DNA from: Yinghuangia soli
GTDB lineage: Bacteria; Actinomycetota; Actinomycetes; Streptomycetales; Streptomycetaceae
Reading direction: 5' to 3'
Assembly: GCF_021502675.1 (NCBI RefSeq)
Contig: NZ_JAKFHA010000035.1
Span: 1-64,000 of the forward strand
Length of the DNA stretch: 64,000 bases
Part shown: positions 38,601-46,850 of the stretch, piece by piece
Position numbering within the stretch: the stretch's first letter is position 1
Layout: each line of letters opens with the position of its first letter
Made by a program: the position numbers and the translations under genes
The notes under the pieces: generated by a model
Told to the model about the DNA's origin: nothing
Database searches by the model: none
What the model saw: the letters and a program-made list of their open reading frames with translations, nothing else

Positions 38601-38751
38601 CGCTTTGCCCGGACGGCATGTCGACGAGCGCGAAGCCGGGCGGCAGGGCCACTGCGGCGGCCGCCCGGTCGGCACCGCGGAGCACGGTCCAGGGGAGGGC
38701 GAGCAGTGCGGCGAGGAGAACGATCAGACAACGGCGGCAGGCGTTGGTCAT
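35629..38751 (-). CDS. Secreted glucose/sorbosone dehydrogenase-like protein with PKD domain and seven LGFP repeats
   Basis: 1040 residues. Signal peptide ~1-33 ([26 protein letters not shown]). Residues ~40-400 are a six-bladed PQQ-type soluble dehydrogenase fold ([79 protein letters not shown]). A PKD domain follows at ~405-490 ([33 protein letters not shown]), then an Ig-like region and an InlB/bacterial-repeat-like stretch. The last ~330 residues hold seven LGFP repeats (YPTTDEG..., [30 protein letters not shown]). LGFP repeats are thought to hold proteins at actinobacterial walls. Two pairs of repeats are near-identical at DNA level. Substrate is unknown and it need not be sugar. Confidence 0.85.
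   Translation of the reverse strand: [1040 protein letters not shown]
35750..36395. repeat. 327-base tandem duplication inside the LGFP region
   Basis: Two adjacent, nearly identical units (about 35750-36076 and 36077-36395) with a period of 327 bases (109 codons), each coding for one YPTTDEG and one FPLTDE LGFP repeat. For example, the ttgagccagt 10-mer at 35981 recurs at 36308, and gagttcggcc at 35761 recurs at 36088. The near-identity, including silent positions, implies a recent duplication. Confidence 0.85.
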
Positions 38752-38830
38752 ACAAATCGCGGTGCCACGACGGCACTCGGGTGAAACGAGCCCCTGGCGC
38801 GTGACACCCGAGTGGCGTAGCAGGCGTGCG

Positions 38831-38886
38831 GCCGACCGGCCGAGCGGCCGGGCGGACCGCCGAGCAGACCGGCCGACCGGCCGAGT
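38831..38886. repeat. Short GC-rich repeats between secreted dehydrogenase and membrane glycosyltransferase
   Basis: Repeated GCCGACCGGCCGAGC-like words with self-complementary GGCC cores; able to fold into several alternative hairpins. Placed right after the stop region of the membrane glycosyltransferase, so possibly its transcript end. Confidence 0.45.
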
Positions 38887-40656
38887 TCAGCCCTTCGCGT
38901 CCGTCTGCCCGGCGCGCATGTCCGGGCCGCACGCCCGGAGCGGGTCGGCGCCGGCATCCCGCATGGCGCGATGGGCGTCCTGCGCCGCGGCGACGCGCAG
39001 CCGCTCCATGACCTCGGGGGACGCCACGACTCCCTTGCGCAGGTACGTCCGGCCGTCCACGTCGTACCGGTCGCGCTGGAGCACCTCGTAGTCGCGCTCC
39101 AGCCGCGGGTCGTTCGCCAGCCCGGTGCCGTTCCCCCACCAGGCGCCGCCGGTGCGGATGAAGGTCGGGCGCACCGTCTCGAAGACGTGGTCGCGCAGCC
39201 CGGACAGGTCCCCTTCGTGGTAGTAGCGGGCGATTTCGGCGTCCGCCAGGCCGGCGAAGTCGACGAGGCGCAGGCGGCTCGTCAGCGCGGTGCCGCCCAT
39301 GTCCGGGATCAGGAAGGTGGCCTTGTCGTCCAGCCCGGCGATGTCGGCGAGCCCGTTGAACGAGCGGCCGTAGCGGTCCGCGACCCAGCACACCGGGAAG
39401 GTGGGGTTGTCGTGGAAGCGCTCCGCCGCCTGCGCGCACAACGTGCCGGAGAAGATCGCGGTCGCCGTCAGCACGGCGACGACGGCCGCGCGGCGCGGCA
39501 GGTCGCCCCGGCCGAGCGCATCCGCCGCGCACACCGCGACGGCGAGCGCGGCGAGCGGCCACACCGGGGTGGCGAACCGCCATTGCAGCATCCAGTCCGC
39601 CTGCAGGACGGCGTACCCGGCGAGCGCCAGGGCCAGCGGGATCAGCAGGCCGGGGAGCAGTCCGCGGAGCCGCGACGGCCGGCCGAGCGCGACGCCGATC
39701 AGCCCGACGCCGACGAGGACCGCCGGCCAGCCGACGTAGCCGACGAGTTCGCCGACCTTCGCGAGATCCGCCGGGCTCGGCAGGCCCTGGTCCTTGGCGA
39801 CCGCGGTGTTGGGCAGCCACAGGCCCCAGTTCGCGTACCGCCACAGCAGGAACGCGCCGAACGGCACGGCGAACGCCAGCGCGGAGACCGCCGCCGACCG
39901 CACCCGCGCGGCGGAGAACCCGGGAGCGAGCAGCACCAGGAGCGGGAACGCGGCCGCGTAGATCGCCCCGTCCGGGCGCGTGAGCGCGGCGGCGCAGGCC
40001 AGCAGCCCGCAGGCGATCGCGGGCGTGCGCTGCTCCAGCGTGCGGTCGGCCCGGGCGCGCACCATGACCGCGGCCAGCCAGGCGACGAGCATGGCGTACA
40101 GGGAATTCTCGAGCCCCGAGAAGCACCAGATCACGTACGACGGGACTGCCGCGAGGACCGCCCCCGCCGCGAACGTGACGACCGCGGGACGGCTCACCAT
40201 GCAGGCCGCGGCCCGGTACATCGCCGCCACCGTGCCCAGGCAGCAGACCACCGCGAGGAGCTTGGGGAACAGCACATAGTCCGGGAAGCCGGCGACCGCG
40301 CCCTGGTCGAACAGCCCGAGCGCGCGCCCGATCAGCAGGAGCACGAGCCAGGTGGTGTTGGAGTAGCCCTCCACGGACGGCGCGCCGGCCTGGAGGCTGA
40401 TGCCGTGGCCTTCGCCGATGGTGCGGGCGTACGCGAAGGTCACCGCCGCGTCGTCGACGATCCAGTACCGGTAGTAGGCGCCGTGCGCCGCGATGAGCGC
40501 CGTGGCGCCGGCGATCGCTGCGGCGGCTGCCCCGCGGCGGCGCCGGCGGGCTCTCCTGCCGGGGTCCGGCGGCACCTCGGGCCGCGAGACGCTGTCGGGG
40601 TCGGGAGGCAAGGAGGGTACGGCCGTTTCCGCACCGGAAATGGGCATGCCCTGCAT
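38887..40656 (-). CDS. Polytopic membrane glycosyltransferase-like protein (GT-C type)
   Basis: 589 residues. A basic N-terminal tail (RRARRRRRG) is followed by about ten membrane segments. YRYWIVDDAAVTFAYARTIGEGHGISLQAGAPSVEGYSNTTWLVLL has the DD and EGYSN motifs of the actinobacterial arabinofuranosyl/mannosyltransferase-like GT-C group, where the acidic pair after the first helix binds the polyprenyl-phosphate sugar. The C-terminal ~170 residues are extracellular (IPDMGGTALTSRLRLVDFAGLADAEIARYYHEGD). Such proteins move a sugar from a lipid carrier to a wall or lipid acceptor outside the membrane. Acceptor unknown. Confidence 0.8.
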   Translation of the reverse strand: MQGMPISGAETAVPSLPPDPDSVSRPEVPPDPGRRARRRRRGAAAAAIAGATALIAAHGAYYRYWIVDDAAVTFAYARTIGEGHGISLQAGAPSVEGYSNTTWLVLLLIGRALGLFDQGAVAGFPDYVLFPKLLAVVCCLGTVAAMYRAAACMVSRPAVVTFAAGAVLAAVPSYVIWCFSGLENSLYAMLVAWLAAVMVRARADRTLEQRTPAIACGLLACAAALTRPDGAIYAAAFPLLVLLAPGFSAARVRSAAVSALAFAVPFGAFLLWRYANWGLWLPNTAVAKDQGLPSPADLAKVGELVGYVGWPAVLVGVGLIGVALGRPSRLRGLLPGLLIPLALALAGYAVLQADWMLQWRFATPVWPLAALAVAVCAADALGRGDLPRRAAVVAVLTATAIFSGTLCAQAAERFHDNPTFPVCWVADRYGRSFNGLADIAGLDDKATFLIPDMGGTALTSRLRLVDFAGLADAEIARYYHEGDLSGLRDHVFETVRPTFIRTGGAWWGNGTGLANDPRLERDYEVLQRDRYDVDGRTYLRKGVVASPEVMERLRVAAAQDAHRAMRDAGADPLRACGPDMRAGQTDAKG

Positions 40657-40741
40657 AACGCCGGACCAGGCGGTCGGTTGCGGAAAATCCGCTGATGGGG
40701 TGGTCCGCGGGCCCAGGCCGCCCCGGCCGTACGAAGGTCCG

Positions 40742-41368
40742 TCAGGCCGGCGGGCGGTAGGTGGCCGCGATCACGAACTCGGCGACGGACGCAACGAATT
40801 CATCGTCCAGCGGCCGGTCGATGACCATGGTCCGGTGCACCATCGGGCCGGCGATCATCTCGATCACGAAGGCCGGATCGCAGGCGGCGGCGACTTCGCC
40901 GCGCTGCCGGGCGCGCAGCACCGGTTCGTGCAGCCGGCCCGCGTGGCGCCGCCAGGCGGCGCGGAGTTCGTCGCGCAGGCCGGGATCGGCGACGTTGGCC
41001 ACCGCGATCGTGCGGAGCAGCGCCAGCGAGTAGTCGAGCCGCTGCATCGCGGCGAAGGCCGTGCAGAACGCGCGGACGTCGCCGGGCCACGAGCCGGTGT
41101 CGGGCGGGTCGATGTGGGTCTGCTGCCAGTCGACGGTCGCCTCGCGCACCAGGGCGGTACGCGTGGGCCAGTGCCGGTAGAGCGTCGCCTTGTGGATGTC
41201 GGCGCGCTCCGCGATGCGCTCCATGCGGAAGTCCGCGTAGCCCTGCTCGGTCAGTTCCTCGCGGACCGCGCGCAGCACCGCGTCCCGGACCGCCGCGCCG
41301 GGGCCGGGCGGCCGCCCGCGGCCCCGGCGCACGGCCGGATCGGGAGCGTCGGCGGAGCGTGCGGGCAT
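40742..41368 (-). CDS. TetR-family regulator
   Basis: 208 residues from ATG 41368. HTH at ~22-68 (AVLRAVREELTEQGYADFRMERIAERADIHKATLYRHWPTRTALVREA). The ligand-binding part resembles the TetR_C_11-like group (LALLRTIAVANVADPGLRDELRAAWRRHAGRLHEPVLRARQRGEV...IAGPMVHRTMVIDRPLDDEFV). It is divergent from the quinone oxidoreductase gene and likely its repressor. Confidence 0.92.
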   Translation of the reverse strand: MPARSADAPDPAVRRGRGRPPGPGAAVRDAVLRAVREELTEQGYADFRMERIAERADIHKATLYRHWPTRTALVREATVDWQQTHIDPPDTGSWPGDVRAFCTAFAAMQRLDYSLALLRTIAVANVADPGLRDELRAAWRRHAGRLHEPVLRARQRGEVAAACDPAFVIEMIAGPMVHRTMVIDRPLDDEFVASVAEFVIAATYRPPA

Positions 41369-41482
41369 CGCTGGTCCTCGGTCCTCGGACGTCGGCCCCC
41401 GGCGGGAGGCCGGGCGCGGCGGATGGTGCCGGGCAGCGTACCCGTACACCAGGCGGTGCCCGTTGCCGGTGCATCGATTATT

Positions 41483-41499
41483 TGCAACTATGCGTCGCA
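41483..41499. promoter_or_regulatory. Candidate TetR operator
   Basis: TGCAAC (41483-41488) and GTCGCA (41494-41499) form a 17-base imperfect palindrome (5 of 6 matching positions) in a locally AT-rich stretch between the divergent tetR and quinone oxidoreductase genes. Confidence 0.35.
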
Positions 41500-41586
41500 C
41501 TTATTCGACGGCACCGGATGCCGGACGCCCGCAGACCGGGGCGCCGCGCCGCCGGGCCGCCCGTACCGCGCACCGAGGAGACCGTC

Positions 41587-42597
41587 GTGGCCGAAGTCGT
41601 CGCCGTCGCCGCAGGCGACCCGTCCGTCCTCGAATTCCGCGGCGGCGCCGCGAGCGAGGCCCCGGTCCCCGGCCCGGGCGAGGTCCTCGTCGAGACCGCC
41701 TACGCCGGGGTCAACTTCGCCGACGTCTTCATGCGCCGCGGTGCGTCCGCGACCGGCTTCCCCTTCGTCCCGGGCGTCGAGGGCGCCGGCGTGATCACCG
41801 GAATCGGCCCCGGCATCGAGGGCCTCGCGCCCGGCGACCGCGTGGCCTGGGCCCCGGTCAAGCGGGCGTCCCACGTCGGTTCGTACGCCGACCTCACCGT
41901 GGTCGGCGCCGAGCAGGCCGTGCCGGTGCCCGACGACATCAGCCTGGAGACCGCGGCGGCCGTCCTCCTCCAGGGGCTGACCGCGCACTACCTCGTGCAC
42001 GACCAGCACCCGATCGCGCCCGGCACCACGGTCCTCGTCCACGCGGGCGCGGGCGGCACCGGCCGCCTCACGGTGAGTTGGCTCAAGCACCTCGGGGCCA
42101 CCGTGTTCGCCACCGTGGGCAGTCCCGCCAAGGCCGAGGTGGCCGCCAAGGCCGGCGCCGACCACGTCATCGACTACACCGCCCACGACTTCGCCGCCGA
42201 GATCCTGCGGCTGACCGGCGGCCGCGGCGTCGACTACATCGTCGACGGCGTCGGCGCGGGGACGTTCCGCGGCAACCTCAAAGCGGTCGCCGACCGCGGC
42301 CGCATCTGCGTGTTCGGGCAGGCGTCCGGTACGCCGGAGGCGTTCTCGCCGATGGAACTGGTGTGGCGCTCGATCACCGTGTCGGGCGGCTACATGACCA
42401 ACTTCCTGCGCGACCGCGACGAAGTCCTGCGCAAGGCCGCCGACGTCTGGCAGGGGGTACGCGAAGGCTGGTCGGCGCCGCTGGTGCACGACGTCCTGCC
42501 GCTCGCGCAGGCTGCTGAGGCGCACCGCCTGCTGGAGAGCCGCGGCACCGTCGGCAAGCTCGTCCTGGCGGCCTCCGCGGCCGGCGGTGCGGCATGA
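41587..42597 (+). CDS. NADPH:quinone oxidoreductase (MDR family)
   Basis: 336 residues, GTG start. Medium-chain dehydrogenase without catalytic zinc. N-terminal GroES-like domain (GEVLVETAYAGVNFADVFMRRGASATGFPFVPGVEGAGVITGIG), then the Rossmann NADPH motif VLVHAGAGGTGRLTVSWLKHLGATVFATVGSPAKAEVA and GGRGVDYIVDGVGAGTF. Likely reduces quinones or activated alkenes. The stop overlaps the next gene by 4 bases (ATGA), so the two are coexpressed. Confidence 0.92.
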   Translation: MAEVVAVAAGDPSVLEFRGGAASEAPVPGPGEVLVETAYAGVNFADVFMRRGASATGFPFVPGVEGAGVITGIGPGIEGLAPGDRVAWAPVKRASHVGSYADLTVVGAEQAVPVPDDISLETAAAVLLQGLTAHYLVHDQHPIAPGTTVLVHAGAGGTGRLTVSWLKHLGATVFATVGSPAKAEVAAKAGADHVIDYTAHDFAAEILRLTGGRGVDYIVDGVGAGTFRGNLKAVADRGRICVFGQASGTPEAFSPMELVWRSITVSGGYMTNFLRDRDEVLRKAADVWQGVREGWSAPLVHDVLPLAQAAEAHRLLESRGTVGKLVLAASAAGGAA

Positions 42598-43484
42598 CGA
42601 TCCGCCTGGAGAGCAACTGCCTGCAGATCGAGTCGGCGGTACGCGATGTCCCGGCCGCCTGCGCCGCGTTCGAGGAGATCCTGGGCGCGGGCCCCATCGA
42701 GCAGGAGCTCGTCCGCCGCATCAGCGGCGTGGTGCTGGACATCGACCACCGCGGCTGCGGCGACGCGATGTTCCAGTTCTGCAGCCCGCTCGTCGACACG
42801 ATCTTCACCGCGGAGGAACTGCGGCGCGTCGGGCCGTCGGTCACCAACCTCACCTTCTTCGTGGCCGACGCGGCCGGCACCCGCGACCTGCTCGCGGCCG
42901 AGGGCGCGGCCACCCGCATGGCATGGCAGACCATGCCCGGCTCGTGGCAGCAACTCCTCGGCCCGGGCAACGCCAAGCCGGACGAAGACCTCGCCCCCGG
43001 CTTCTTCATGGGCACCCGGCATCTCTTCGGCTTCGACTTCGAGTTCTCCGAGGCGCCCTGGTACGACGTCGCCGCGCAGAGCTACATGCACCCGGCCTTC
43101 ACCTACCCGCGGCCCGCGATCGCGGACAAGGTCCGGCGCCTGGAGCGGCTCCGCGTGCTGGTCGACGACATCGGCCACTACACCGGCAACCTGCTCCGCC
43201 TCGTCGACGCCGGCGACCGCACCGGCGTGTACGCGCACCGCGAGGACGAGGCCGTCCGGTCCGCCCGCATCGCCCTGCGCGGCCTCGAACTCGAGTACGT
43301 GCAGCCCCTCGCCGCCGGTCCGCTCCGCGACCGCCTGGCCGAGCGCGGCCCCGCGGTCACCACCGCGGTCTTCTCCGCCGACCCTGCGGCCGGGCTCCCG
43401 CCCGCGGCCTTCGCCACCACCGGCATCCTCGGCTTCGACATCGAAGTCGAGCACGAACCGGCCGTTACCCACCCTGGCGAGTAA
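42594..43484 (+). CDS. VOC-fold-like protein coupled to the quinone oxidoreductase
   Basis: 296 residues. Two glyoxalase-like halves: an N-terminal LQIESAVRDVPAACAAFEEILGAGPIEQELV...FQFCSPL...VGPSVTNLTFFVADAAGTRDLLAAEGAATRM, and a C-terminal LERLRVLVDDIGHYTGNLLRLVDAGDRTGVYAHREDEAVRSARIALRGLELEYVQPL. Candidate metal ligands (His/Glu) are present but not in a pattern that identifies a substrate. Translational coupling to the reductase suggests a shared catabolic or detoxifying step. Confidence 0.65.
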   Translation: MTIRLESNCLQIESAVRDVPAACAAFEEILGAGPIEQELVRRISGVVLDIDHRGCGDAMFQFCSPLVDTIFTAEELRRVGPSVTNLTFFVADAAGTRDLLAAEGAATRMAWQTMPGSWQQLLGPGNAKPDEDLAPGFFMGTRHLFGFDFEFSEAPWYDVAAQSYMHPAFTYPRPAIADKVRRLERLRVLVDDIGHYTGNLLRLVDAGDRTGVYAHREDEAVRSARIALRGLELEYVQPLAAGPLRDRLAERGPAVTTAVFSADPAAGLPPAAFATTGILGFDIEVEHEPAVTHPGE

Positions 43485-43742
43485 CTCCCCTGTTACATAG
43501 GGCCAGTTCGCGCCACGTCGAGCCGCGAAACCCGACGTTCCGCTTCCTCCCGGGCCGCGGACCCCGACACAGTGCCGGGTCTCCGCGGTACCCGCGTCAC
43601 ATTCGCATGACGGGCGTGAATCGTTACAGCGAACCCGTTGTGCGGTCACGTTCCCGCATCAATACTCACCGGCATCTGTCCGGGCGAACGTGCTTGCCGC
43701 ACGCGCCTCCGCGCCCTTTGCCGTCCCCTGAAAGGGGTGGGT

Positions 43743-45374
43743 TTGTTGCGCCTGCTCAGAACCTCCGCACTGGCCGCCGTCGCGGCACTGACCGCCGCCG
43801 GATGCACGGGCGGCGGCGGCAACGACGACAGGTCCGGTGCCGACCCCTCCTACGAGATCGTGGTGAACACCCCGGCGGCCAAGGGCCCGATCGACAAGGC
43901 CAAGTGGTCGCTCTACGCCGAGCCGCAGACCCTGGACTACGCCTACGCCTTCGACTTCCCGGTCAACACCGTGCTGGCCAACGTCTGCGACTCGCTGCTG
44001 CGCGAGAACCCGGACTTCTCCATCACCCCCGGCCTGGCCAGCAAGTACGCCAACCCGGACCCGCTGACCTGGGTCTACACCCTCCGCGAGGGCGTCAAGT
44101 TCCACGACGGCACGGCGTTCTCCGCCAAGGACGTGGTGGCCAGCCTCAAGCGCCACCAGGACCCCGCCATCGGCTCCTCCTACGCGACCGTCTTCAAGGA
44201 CGTCGAGTCGATCACCGAGACCGGCCCGCTCGAGGTCACCATCAAGCTCACCCGCCCGAACGTGCTGCTCAACGAGCAGCTCGCCGCGGCCCCGGGCACC
44301 ATCGAGAGCGCCGACTTCCTGGCCAAGGCCGGCAAGGACTACGGCAACCCGCAGGGCGGCGTGAACTGCACCGGGCCCTTCTCACTGAAGGAATGGAAGC
44401 CCGGCACCGCGATCACCCTCAAGAAGAACGACGCGTACTGGGACAGCACGCTGATCCCCAAGACCGGCGAGCTCGAGTTCGTCTTCATCCAGGACGCCGC
44501 CGCCCGCGCCAACGCCTTCATCACCGGTGAAATCGACGGCGGCTACCTGATCCCCACCAACTCGTACGACAAGCTCAAGACCAGCAAGGGCAAGCTGTAC
44601 TTCGGTGCCATCACCGGCAGTTACTCCGCGGCCGTCACCAACCTCAAGGGCCCGCTGGGCGACGTGCGCGTGCGCAAGGCCATGTCGATCGCCATCGACC
44701 GCGAGGGCATCGTCGCCGCCGCACTCAGCGGCTACGGCACCCCGGCCAAGGCCGGCATCCCCGCGGCCGGCTGGGCGACCATCCCCGCCGACCGCGCCAA
44801 GGCGCAGTACGACGCGCTGCCCGACCTCGCCCAGGACGTCGCGGCCGCCAAGAAGCTCGTCGAGGAAGCCGGCGCGGGCGGCAAGAAGATCGTCGTCGCG
44901 ACCAGCCCGGTGGCCCCCGAGATCACCGTCGCCGCCAACGAACTCCAGCGCGCCGGCGAGGAGATCGGCCTGGAGGTCGAACTCAGGACCATCGCGCCGG
45001 ACGCCTACACCGCGCTGTTCACCGACCCGACCACGCGCGAGGGCATCGACCTGCTGATCACCAGCGGCTACGACATGACCCCCGACCCGCTGGAGTTCTA
45101 CCAGGCCCTGCAGACCGGCGAGTTCGCCAACTACGGCAGCTGGTCCAACCCCGAGTACGACGCGATCATCAAGCAGGCCCTGGGCACCGCCGACCCCGGA
45201 GCCCGCGCCACCCTCACCGCCAAGGCCCAGGACATCGTGCTGCGCGAGGTGCCCGGCATCCCGCTGTGGGACTCGCCCATGTCGCTCTACCTCGGCGAGC
45301 GCGTCACCGGTGTCACCCCCAACATCACCCACCTGTCCTACCCGTGGGCGGCCACCCTCGGCTCGGCCACCTGA
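43743..45374 (+). CDS. Oligopeptide/dipeptide ABC transporter substrate-binding lipoprotein
   Basis: About 543 residues. The start is a TTG (43743, or 43746; GTG 43737 is also in frame) chosen because AAAGGGGTGG lies just before. Signal sequence with lipobox LTAAG-C (Cys at residue 21). SBP_bac_5 features: WSLYAEPQTLDYAYAFDFPVNTVLANVCDSLLREN, WVYTLREGVKFHDGTAFSAKDVVASLKRH, GGVNCTGPFSLKEWKPGTAITLKKNDAYWD and DVRVRKAMSIAIDREGIVAAALSGYGTPA. No permease or ATPase genes are adjacent, so it is an orphan binding protein that must use partners elsewhere. Confidence 0.9.
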   Translation: MLRLLRTSALAAVAALTAAGCTGGGGNDDRSGADPSYEIVVNTPAAKGPIDKAKWSLYAEPQTLDYAYAFDFPVNTVLANVCDSLLRENPDFSITPGLASKYANPDPLTWVYTLREGVKFHDGTAFSAKDVVASLKRHQDPAIGSSYATVFKDVESITETGPLEVTIKLTRPNVLLNEQLAAAPGTIESADFLAKAGKDYGNPQGGVNCTGPFSLKEWKPGTAITLKKNDAYWDSTLIPKTGELEFVFIQDAAARANAFITGEIDGGYLIPTNSYDKLKTSKGKLYFGAITGSYSAAVTNLKGPLGDVRVRKAMSIAIDREGIVAAALSGYGTPAKAGIPAAGWATIPADRAKAQYDALPDLAQDVAAAKKLVEEAGAGGKKIVVATSPVAPEITVAANELQRAGEEIGLEVELRTIAPDAYTALFTDPTTREGIDLLITSGYDMTPDPLEFYQALQTGEFANYGSWSNPEYDAIIKQALGTADPGARATLTAKAQDIVLREVPGIPLWDSPMSLYLGERVTGVTPNITHLSYPWAATLGSAT

Positions 45375-45446
45375 CCGGCAGCCGCTCCGCACGGCAAGCA
45401 GTCCGAGCGGAAGCAATCCGAAGGCAAGCAGTCTGACCACAGGCGT

Positions 45447-45533
<87 letters not shown>

Positions 45534-45539
45534 CGCGCC

Positions 45540-46850
45540 CTACTCGATCCGCACCACCCGCGCCCACCCGGGCGGAGTGTCCGGCACATAGTCGGGATCG
45601 TCCTCGTCATCCGGCCCTGCCGAATACCGGCGCTGCCGCGGAAAGAGCCCGACCACGGTCCGGCACGGCGGCCTGCTGCTCGGCCACGGAGTCTGGCCGT
45701 CCGTGAGCACGACCACCACATCGGGACGCGGCCGGCGCCGCAGCGCCGCGGCGAACCCCTCGCGCAGGTCCGTACCCCCGCCGCCGACCAGATCGACGCC
45801 CTCCGCATGGCACAGCGAGCGGGCCCGGTGTGCGGCGGCATCGCACGACAGCACGCTCACCAGGTCGCGGCGCCCGCCGACCGCCCGGGCGATGGCCGCG
45901 ACTTCGCGCAGCGCACTGCCCAACTCGGCGTCGCTGACCGACCCCGACGTGTCGATCACCACCGAGACCCGGGGCGGGGTACGCCGCAGGCTCGGCAGCA
46001 CCGTGCCCGGCAGCGCGGGCGAGCGCCGCGCCGGGCGCCCGTAGGTGTAGTCGCCGCCCGCCCCGCCCCCGGACGCGGCCGCGCGCATCGCCGCGCCGAG
46101 CAGTTCGCGCCACGGCTGCGGCGCCTGGAACGCCTCTTCGGCCCAGCGCCGCCACCCCTCCGGTGCGGATCCCGGACTGCCGGTGATGCCCTGGGCCACC
46201 CGGAACCGGACCGCGTCGCGCTCCTGCTCGCTCAGCCCGTGCGCACCGTCCGGTCCCAGATCCCAGCCGCGGTCCAGCCCGTCCGCGCCGCTGCCGCAGT
46301 CCAGCCACACCAGATCCTGGGTGTTCGGGCCGAGCCCGAAGCGCAGCAGGTAGTCCTCCATGAGCAGGCCGTGCGGCAGGTTCAGCCGCTGCGGTGAGAC
46401 GGCCCCGCTGGGCTGGACCAGCCCGTCGCCGTAGATGTCGTCGTTGATCTCGCAGTCCGCGGCGATGTTCATGCGCAGCCGCTCGCCGCGGCCGGTCAAG
46501 CCGCGTTCGCGGGCCACCCGGTCGCTGCGCCCGTGGTGGTCGCGGAGCAGGTGGGACACCTCGTGCACCCACACTCCGGCCAACTCCTCGACCGGCATCC
46601 GGGCGACGAACGCGGGCGAGACGTAGCACCGCCAGTGCCGGTCGACGGCCATGGTCGGGACGTGCCGCGACTCCACCGGGTGCAGCGCGAACAATGCGGT
46701 GGCCAGATAGGGCCGGACGCGGGCGGCGTGCAGCCGGGCGGCGAACAGCTTCTCGCGGTCCAGCCGTCCTGAGCTGCCCGGGACGCCCGGCGTGCCCGGG
46801 GCGCTTGGTGCCCTCGGCGCGGCCGGCGCCCCCGGCCCGCCGGTGCTCAT
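45540..46850 (-). CDS. VWA-like protein with N-terminal HExxH putative metallopeptidase domain
   Basis: 436 residues from ATG 46850. N-terminal ~25 residues are Gly/Ala/Pro-rich. Residues ~30-280 match the putative metallopeptidase domain that precedes VWA-like domains (ALHPVESRHVPTMAVDRHWRCYVSPAFV, WVHEVSHLLRDHHGRS with HEVSH, MNIAADCEINDDI). Residues ~300-436 are the VWA-like part with the MIDAS-type VVIDTSGSVSD and VVVLTDGQTPW. It overlaps the upstream MoxR-type gene by 4 bases. MoxR/VWA pairs act as chaperone-like assemblies on metal enzymes or complexes; the target is unknown. Confidence 0.85.
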   Translation of the reverse strand: MSTGGPGAPAAPRAPSAPGTPGVPGSSGRLDREKLFAARLHAARVRPYLATALFALHPVESRHVPTMAVDRHWRCYVSPAFVARMPVEELAGVWVHEVSHLLRDHHGRSDRVARERGLTGRGERLRMNIAADCEINDDIYGDGLVQPSGAVSPQRLNLPHGLLMEDYLLRFGLGPNTQDLVWLDCGSGADGLDRGWDLGPDGAHGLSEQERDAVRFRVAQGITGSPGSAPEGWRRWAEEAFQAPQPWRELLGAAMRAAASGGGAGGDYTYGRPARRSPALPGTVLPSLRRTPPRVSVVIDTSGSVSDAELGSALREVAAIARAVGGRRDLVSVLSCDAAAHRARSLCHAEGVDLVGGGGTDLREGFAAALRRRPRPDVVVVLTDGQTPWPSSRPPCRTVVGLFPRQRRYSAGPDDEDDPDYVPDTPPGWARVVRIE

